A stretch of 64,000 nucleotides of DNA from Paenibacillus sp. HW567 (GTDB lineage: Bacteria > Bacillota > Bacilli > Paenibacillales > Paenibacillaceae), in assembly GCF_000374185.1 (NCBI RefSeq), contig NZ_KB910518.1:4450530-4514529 (forward strand). Direction: 5' to 3'. Below the pieces are notes generated by a model. That model was not told the origin of the DNA. It searched no databases and worked only from the letters and a program-made list of their open reading frames with translations. Shown here in pieces: positions 60,059 to 64,000 of this stretch (the stretch's first letter is position 1; the number at the start of each line of letters is the position of its first letter). The translations under genes and the position numbers were made by a program.

Positions 60059-62182
60059 TTAAGACAATAACCCCAGCGAAGGCTTCAGAAAAAACATTTC
60101 GAAGTCCGCAGCCTTAACGGGCTTGCTGAACAAATAACCCTGGGCTTCATGGCAATGCTGCTGGCGCAAGAAATGCAGTTGGTCCTTATTCTCTACCCCT
60201 TCAGCGGTTACCTTCAGCTTCAGATGATGTGCCATAGACGTGATAGTGGATACAATCGCCGCGTTATTGCTGTCCTCCATAACTTCCGAAACGAAGGAAC
60301 GGTCAATCTTCAGCCGGTCAATCGGCATATTCTTCAGATAATGCAGGGAGCTGTAGCCTGTCCCAAAATCATCTATGCTGATGAATACACCAAGCTTCTT
60401 CAAGCGGTTAAGCTGATCAAAGGCGGTTTCTTTATCCAGAGTCATGCTCTCTGTAATTTCCAGGTCAACATACCCCGGGTCCAGCCCGATATCCTTCAGA
60501 ATGGTACCAATTTTCCCGGCCAGATTCGGCTGCAGAAATTGGCGCATGGACAGGTTGATCGAAACACACATTGGCCGGTAACCGGCGTCCTGCCATAATT
60601 TATTTTGCAGGCATGCCGTTTTGAGCACCCATTCCCCAATCGGAACAATCAGGCCGCTCTCTTCGGCAATCGGTATGAAATCAACCGGCGACACCAGCCC
60701 ACGTTTGGGATGATTCCAGCGCAGCAGTGCCTCCATGCCGACGATTTCTTCTGTCTCAAGCTGTACCTGCGGCTGATAAACGAGATAGAATTCATCGCGT
60801 TCAAGCGCCCGGCGCAAATCATTCTCCAGCTTCAGCCGCTCCTTCACTTTCATCTGCATAGCAGGGACATACCGGCGGATGTCCACCCCCTGCTCTTTGG
60901 CATTATGAACAGCGGTATCGGCATTCTGAATGAGTTGTTCCGCAGTATTCCCATCACCGGGATAAATGCTCATTCCCAGGCTGAGTGATATATGATACTC
61001 TCCTGATTCAAGTTGCACCGGCGTTTCAAATAACTTCAGAAGCTCACCGGCGCGAATCAGGCAATCCTCCACCCCCGTCACATCTGTCATAAGAAAAGCA
61101 AATTCATCCGCACCCATGCTGTACAGCTCTTCACCCGCTTTTGCCGCGTTTCCTATCCGCTGCGATACTAGCTGAAGCAGAAGATCACCGGCATAATGGC
61201 CGAGCGAGTCGTTAATATTCTTAAAATGATTAATATTCATTATAGCCAGCGCGGAGAATTTGGGACCCTTATTCTGTCCGCTCTGAATCACAATTTCTTC
61301 TACTCGCTGCATCAGACGCCGTCTGTTCGGAAGAGCGGTCAGATCGTCATGGTAGGCCAGATAATTAATCCGGGCTTCGGCTTGCTGATTTTCGTGAAAG
61401 GGCTCTTCAATCGTCAGCCGGTAGACGCCGGTAAGCAGCAGATAATAAGCCACACCAGTGCTCAGCATGCCAAAGAGATAATCCATATCGCCGATGCTAA
61501 GCGGGTTCATGAAGAATAACTGGCCAAGAGCGAAAAAGATCAGCGCTCGAATAATAATGAGCATGGAAGCAGACTTTTCCACTTTACCCGGATAAAGGAT
61601 AATGCCCATAGTGAGTAAATATACAAACAGCACACCCAGATCCAGTATATGCTGGAGGGCGTTAACCCAGGAATAACCCGCCAGCTCCGGTGCAGCCGTC
61701 TGACCAAAAGTAAATAACGCCAGAGCAAGCACTGTCAGCACAAATGATATTCTGAATACATTCTTTTTGCCTGCCGCTGCTATTGGCTGGTCTTCCCTGC
61801 TGAAGATGAACAGAATACCCAGCGCGCTGGCCAGCCGCGAGAATGTAAGCAGCCACATGGATTGTTCTGTATTAATATAGGAAGATATTTCTACAATTCC
61901 GACAAAGCTGAGTGTGTGTATGAAGTCAATGATGCATACTCCCAAAAAGAGAGCGGAGGTGTATAGTCTTGCCTTGGATAGACGATCAGCGAAGAACAGC
62001 CAGCCCTGGGCAAAAATCGCAAAGCCAAAAGCGGCATTGCAGCAGCCCGCAATTAGATACAGCATGGATAGCAAGTCCTTATCTTCCACATTGCTAAGCG
62101 GCACACGAAAAATTTGAATCAGAAGGAACAGCACGGCCCCTATAATCGCCGCATGAATGGTCTTTCTCTCTTCTTGTCTCAT
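60059..62182 (-). CDS. Membrane-bound GGDEF-EAL cyclic-di-GMP protein
   Basis: This 707-residue protein has an N-terminal membrane sensor of about eight helices (residues ~10-260, MASE3-like), a GGDEF domain (~275-435) and an EAL domain (~450-700). The GGDEF signature is altered to GADEF (YSMGADEFAFL), so cyclase activity is doubtful. The EAL domain is intact: GMEALLRWNHP, NLSMRQFLQP, LEITESM, DDFGTGYSSLHYLKNMPIDRLKIDRSF, AEGVEN. It therefore most likely acts as a c-di-GMP phosphodiesterase, with the GGDEF domain possibly a GTP sensor. GAGGG precedes the ATG. Confidence 0.92.
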   Translation of the reverse strand: MRQEERKTIHAAIIGAVLFLLIQIFRVPLSNVEDKDLLSMLYLIAGCCNAAFGFAIFAQGWLFFADRLSKARLYTSALFLGVCIIDFIHTLSFVGIVEISSYINTEQSMWLLTFSRLASALGILFIFSREDQPIAAAGKKNVFRISFVLTVLALALFTFGQTAAPELAGYSWVNALQHILDLGVLFVYLLTMGIILYPGKVEKSASMLIIIRALIFFALGQLFFMNPLSIGDMDYLFGMLSTGVAYYLLLTGVYRLTIEEPFHENQQAEARINYLAYHDDLTALPNRRRLMQRVEEIVIQSGQNKGPKFSALAIMNINHFKNINDSLGHYAGDLLLQLVSQRIGNAAKAGEELYSMGADEFAFLMTDVTGVEDCLIRAGELLKLFETPVQLESGEYHISLSLGMSIYPGDGNTAEQLIQNADTAVHNAKEQGVDIRRYVPAMQMKVKERLKLENDLRRALERDEFYLVYQPQVQLETEEIVGMEALLRWNHPKRGLVSPVDFIPIAEESGLIVPIGEWVLKTACLQNKLWQDAGYRPMCVSINLSMRQFLQPNLAGKIGTILKDIGLDPGYVDLEITESMTLDKETAFDQLNRLKKLGVFISIDDFGTGYSSLHYLKNMPIDRLKIDRSFVSEVMEDSNNAAIVSTITSMAHHLKLKVTAEGVENKDQLHFLRQQHCHEAQGYLFSKPVKAADFEMFFLKPSLGLLS

Positions 62183-62289
62183 AGGTCCCTCGCGTCTGAA
62201 AATGATATCTATAATAAGTCAATGGATATATTTACGTCCTATGTATAAATATCGGCTGGATAGCTCCGTAAAGTTACATTCCAGAAAAA

Positions 62290-62322
62290 AAGCACTTCCC
62301 TCTATTTTAGAGTTCAGTGCTT
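62290..62322 (-). terminator. Intrinsic terminator after the aldolase-like gene
   Basis: AAGCACT and AGTGCTT pair around an inner CTCTA/TAGAG hairpin; a run of T residues follows on the minus strand. Confidence 0.75.
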
Positions 62323-62336
62323 CTCCTTGAAGCCTT

Positions 62337-63296
62337 CTATTTATCTCCAAAATTCACTTCGGGCGTTGTGAGCTTATCATAAAAATCAACCGCTTTGTCT
62401 TTATCTTCCGATGACCGCAGCGCCATCGCGGAGCGCGGGTGCTCATCGAGCGTGCCAGTAATCATATAAGGAATAATATACCCCCATTCTTCCTTCTCAC
62501 GCAGAGGAATCATCAGCCGCTCTACGATATCAAGCACAGGCCGCAGCGAATAATTGGTGTTCTTCAAATGGGTCACCAACAGCTCGGTAGGGCAGTTGCC
62601 GGCTGCGCGCCCCATACCGTAACAGGAAGCATCCAGCAGCTCTACACCCTTCTCGGCAGCAACAAGTGTATTGGAGAAGGCCAATTGCAGGTTATTGTGG
62701 GTATGTACGCCCAACCGTTTATTTGGCAAATGCGTTTTGAACTTTTCAACCAGATAATGAACGTCTTTGTGATCCAGACTGCCATAAGAATCTACGATAT
62801 ACACAACGTCAACAACACTCTCGCGGATCTGGTCAAAGGCTTCCAGCAATTCGTTCTCCATAACATTCGACAAAGCCATAATATTAATCGTTGTCTCATA
62901 TCCTAGATCGTGGAAGGTCTGTACCAGTTGCAGCGCCTTGTCCACATCCTTGCTGTAGCAGGCTACGCGAATCAGGTCCAGCATGCTCTCACTGCGGGGC
63001 AGGATATCATTCTCATCCACACGGCCAATATCTACGAGTGCAGACAGCTTCGTGTGACCCTTCTGCGGAATAACCTTTCTCAGGAAATCATCGTTCAGGA
63101 AACGCCACGGGCCGGCTCCTTCCGCTCCTTTGAGCAGTTTGGGTGAATTTTTATAACCAATCTCCATATAATCAACACCGGCTTCATTCAGACCGGCATA
63201 CAAATTCTGTACAAATTCAACACTGAAATCCCAGTTGTTCACCAGTCCCCCATCGCGAATGGTGCAATCGACAATTTTGCTAGCATTACTCTTCAC
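62337..63296 (-). CDS. DRE-TIM aldolase/HMGL-like metalloenzyme
   Basis: This 319-residue TIM-barrel protein of the DRE-TIM metallolyase superfamily has IVDCTIRDGGLVNNWDFS (the D-R-E/D-x-G metal-binding start), a metal-binding HTHNNLQLAFSNTLVAAEKGVELLDASCYGMGRAAGNCPTELL, and a family C-terminus. Similar enzymes are 4-hydroxy-2-oxovalerate aldolases and 2-isopropylmalate/citramalate-type synthases, but it lacks the DmpG C-terminal domain and any partner dehydrogenase gene. It starts at GTG with GGGAG upstream. The substrate is unknown. Confidence 0.87.
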   Translation of the reverse strand: MKSNASKIVDCTIRDGGLVNNWDFSVEFVQNLYAGLNEAGVDYMEIGYKNSPKLLKGAEGAGPWRFLNDDFLRKVIPQKGHTKLSALVDIGRVDENDILPRSESMLDLIRVACYSKDVDKALQLVQTFHDLGYETTINIMALSNVMENELLEAFDQIRESVVDVVYIVDSYGSLDHKDVHYLVEKFKTHLPNKRLGVHTHNNLQLAFSNTLVAAEKGVELLDASCYGMGRAAGNCPTELLVTHLKNTNYSLRPVLDIVERLMIPLREKEEWGYIIPYMITGTLDEHPRSAMALRSSEDKDKAVDFYDKLTTPEVNFGDK

Positions 63297-63501
63297 AATT
63301 GTGTTCTCCCTTCAATTATATCCCTCATTATTGCCGCTGGCATGGACTTACTATGCAGCCATTATCGTTCAATCATACTTAGCAAAGAATAAATTGTAAA
63401 GAAAATTTCAGCTCCTTTCCATATATCTTTTCATGATAGCGGCACAATGACAAAGATCACGGAAAAATTGACAGTAAAATGCTACATTACAAGAAAACAA
63501 T

Positions 63502-63516
63502 TGAGATTGATTATCA
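63502..63516 (+). promoter_or_regulatory. Fur-box-like site before feoA
   Basis: TGAGATTGATTATCA matches the 7-1-7 Fur consensus TGATAATNATTATCA at 12 of 14 specified positions, 22 bases before the feoA start. Iron repression of feoAB is expected. Confidence 0.7.
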
Positions 63517-63537
63517 GTCTCTCTCGGAGGGATTAAC

Positions 63538-63780
63538 ATGGCTTCAACATCCTGCTCCCTATTGCGCTTACAACCGGGCTCAACTGGCTCCATCCATAGA
63601 ATAGAAGGAATGAACCCCATCTTGCGGCGCCGTCTGGCTGATCTTGGGGTGTCTGAAGGCGTCATGGTCCGTTTGAAAGGAAAAGGCCCTTTTCTTGGTC
63701 CCGTTACTCTGGAATGCAACGGTCAATTGTTCGCCATCCGCCGGAAGGAAGCTTCCATGATTGAGGTGAACGTTTCATGA
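63538..63780 (+). CDS. feoA: Ferrous iron transport protein A
   Basis: This 80-residue SH3-like FeoA protein has LLRLQPGSTGSIHRIEGMNPILRRRLADLGVSEGVMVRLKGKGPFLGPVTLECNGQLFAIRRKEASMIEV, matching the family over its whole length. GGAGGG precedes the ATG. It is cytosolic and is thought to support FeoB activity. Its stop overlaps the feoB start as ATGA. Confidence 0.95.
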   Translation: MASTSCSLLRLQPGSTGSIHRIEGMNPILRRRLADLGVSEGVMVRLKGKGPFLGPVTLECNGQLFAIRRKEASMIEVNVS

Positions 63781-64000
63781 GTTCAATAGCACTTGTAGGA
63801 AATCCAAATACTGGCAAGACATCGCTTTTTAATACACTGACTTCTTCCTATGAATATGTAGGCAACTGGGCGGGAGTAACCGTAGAGAAGAAAGTCGGAA
63901 GCCTGAAGAACGGAGCAGGCAAGCTGATCGACCTGCCCGGAATTTATTCTCTTCACCCACTCTCCCGTGACGAAGGCGTCGCCACGCAATATCTCATTGA
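63777..64000 (+). CDS. feoB: Ferrous iron transporter FeoB, N-terminal part, cut by window end
   Basis: The first ~74 codons encode the G domain: ALVGNPNTGKTSLFN (G1), YVGNWAGVTVEKK (G2, with the conserved Thr) and LIDLPGIYSLHPLS (G3). The gene overlaps feoA by 4 bases. The remainder, including the Fe(II) membrane channel, lies past base 64000. Confidence 0.96.
   Translation, partial: MSSIALVGNPNTGKTSLFNTLTSSYEYVGNWAGVTVEKKVGSLKNGAGKLIDLPGIYSLHPLSRDEGVATQYLI

Noticed and set aside
1..64000. CRISPR array, prophage or defence island
   Set aside because: No regularly spaced direct repeats with unique spacers, no phage structural or integrase genes, and no recognisable restriction, toxin-antitoxin or defence genes were found; the minisatellite has no spacers.

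Overview
The window looks like chromosome from a spore-forming Paenibacillus-type Firmicute. The evidence is moderate GC content with strong AGGAGG ribosome binding sites, a GerA-type germinant receptor operon, YhaM, a PucR-controlled purine operon, ABC rather than PTS sugar uptake, and many ATGA-type operon overlaps. Genus assignment is an inference from gene content. No CRISPR array, prophage or rRNA was seen. There is one tRNA and one complete insertion sequence.

Layout. (1) 1-11.7 kb, mostly minus strand: a LysR regulator, an amino-acid-type ABC importer (binding protein, two permeases, ATPase), two luciferase-like flavin monooxygenases, two M20 amidohydrolases, a sarcosine-oxidase-like flavoenzyme and a DinB protein, with a divergent GNAT acetyltransferase. 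The plan resembles the Bacillus subtilis ytmI (S-substituted cysteine salvage) operon with extra enzymes. (2) 11.7-14.2 kb: a TerD-vWA protein and a DnaQ-like exonuclease. (3) 14.2-22.6 kb: a seven-gene sucrose/fructoside operon (ABC importer, GH32, fructokinase, sucrose phosphorylase, LacI repressor) with a readable promoter, two LacI operators and a cre-like site. (4) 22.6-27.3 kb: YhaM, a large secreted three-module FMN-binding protein with two Crp/Fnr-type boxes upstream, and an IDEAL-domain protein. (5) 27.5-41.2 kb: purine salvage and ureide catabolism (BMP-type nucleoside importer, OHCU decarboxylase, hydroxyisourate hydrolase, allantoinase, allantoate amidohydrolase, PucG, adenine deaminase) with PucR. 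Uricase and xanthine dehydrogenase are not present. (6) 41.4-46.8 kb: a gerA-type operon whose gerC is interrupted by an IS630-family element. (7) 46.9-50.6 kb: an amidase and a cytosolic gamma-glutamyltransferase, separated by a pyrimidine-rich minisatellite and short palindromes. (8) 50.8-59.7 kb: an ABC-F protein with an attenuator-like leader, an ASCH protein, a 50-residue membrane protein, a NUDIX hydrolase, an RNA/DNA methylase, an HxlR/SDR pair, an M20 dipeptidase and an AT-rich lipoprotein. (9) 59.9-64 kb: tRNA-Gly, a GGDEF-EAL protein, an aldolase-like enzyme, and feoA-feoB (cut by the window end) behind a Fur-like box.

The least ordinary items are: a ~200-bp hairpin-forming repeat present three times with pairing-preserving changes; the tri-modular flavoprotein with tandem Crp/Fnr boxes; the exactly reconstructable IS insertion in a germinant-receptor lipoprotein signal peptide; an oxidase whose Rossmann motif lies upstream of any standard start codon; and the ABC-F attenuator leader.
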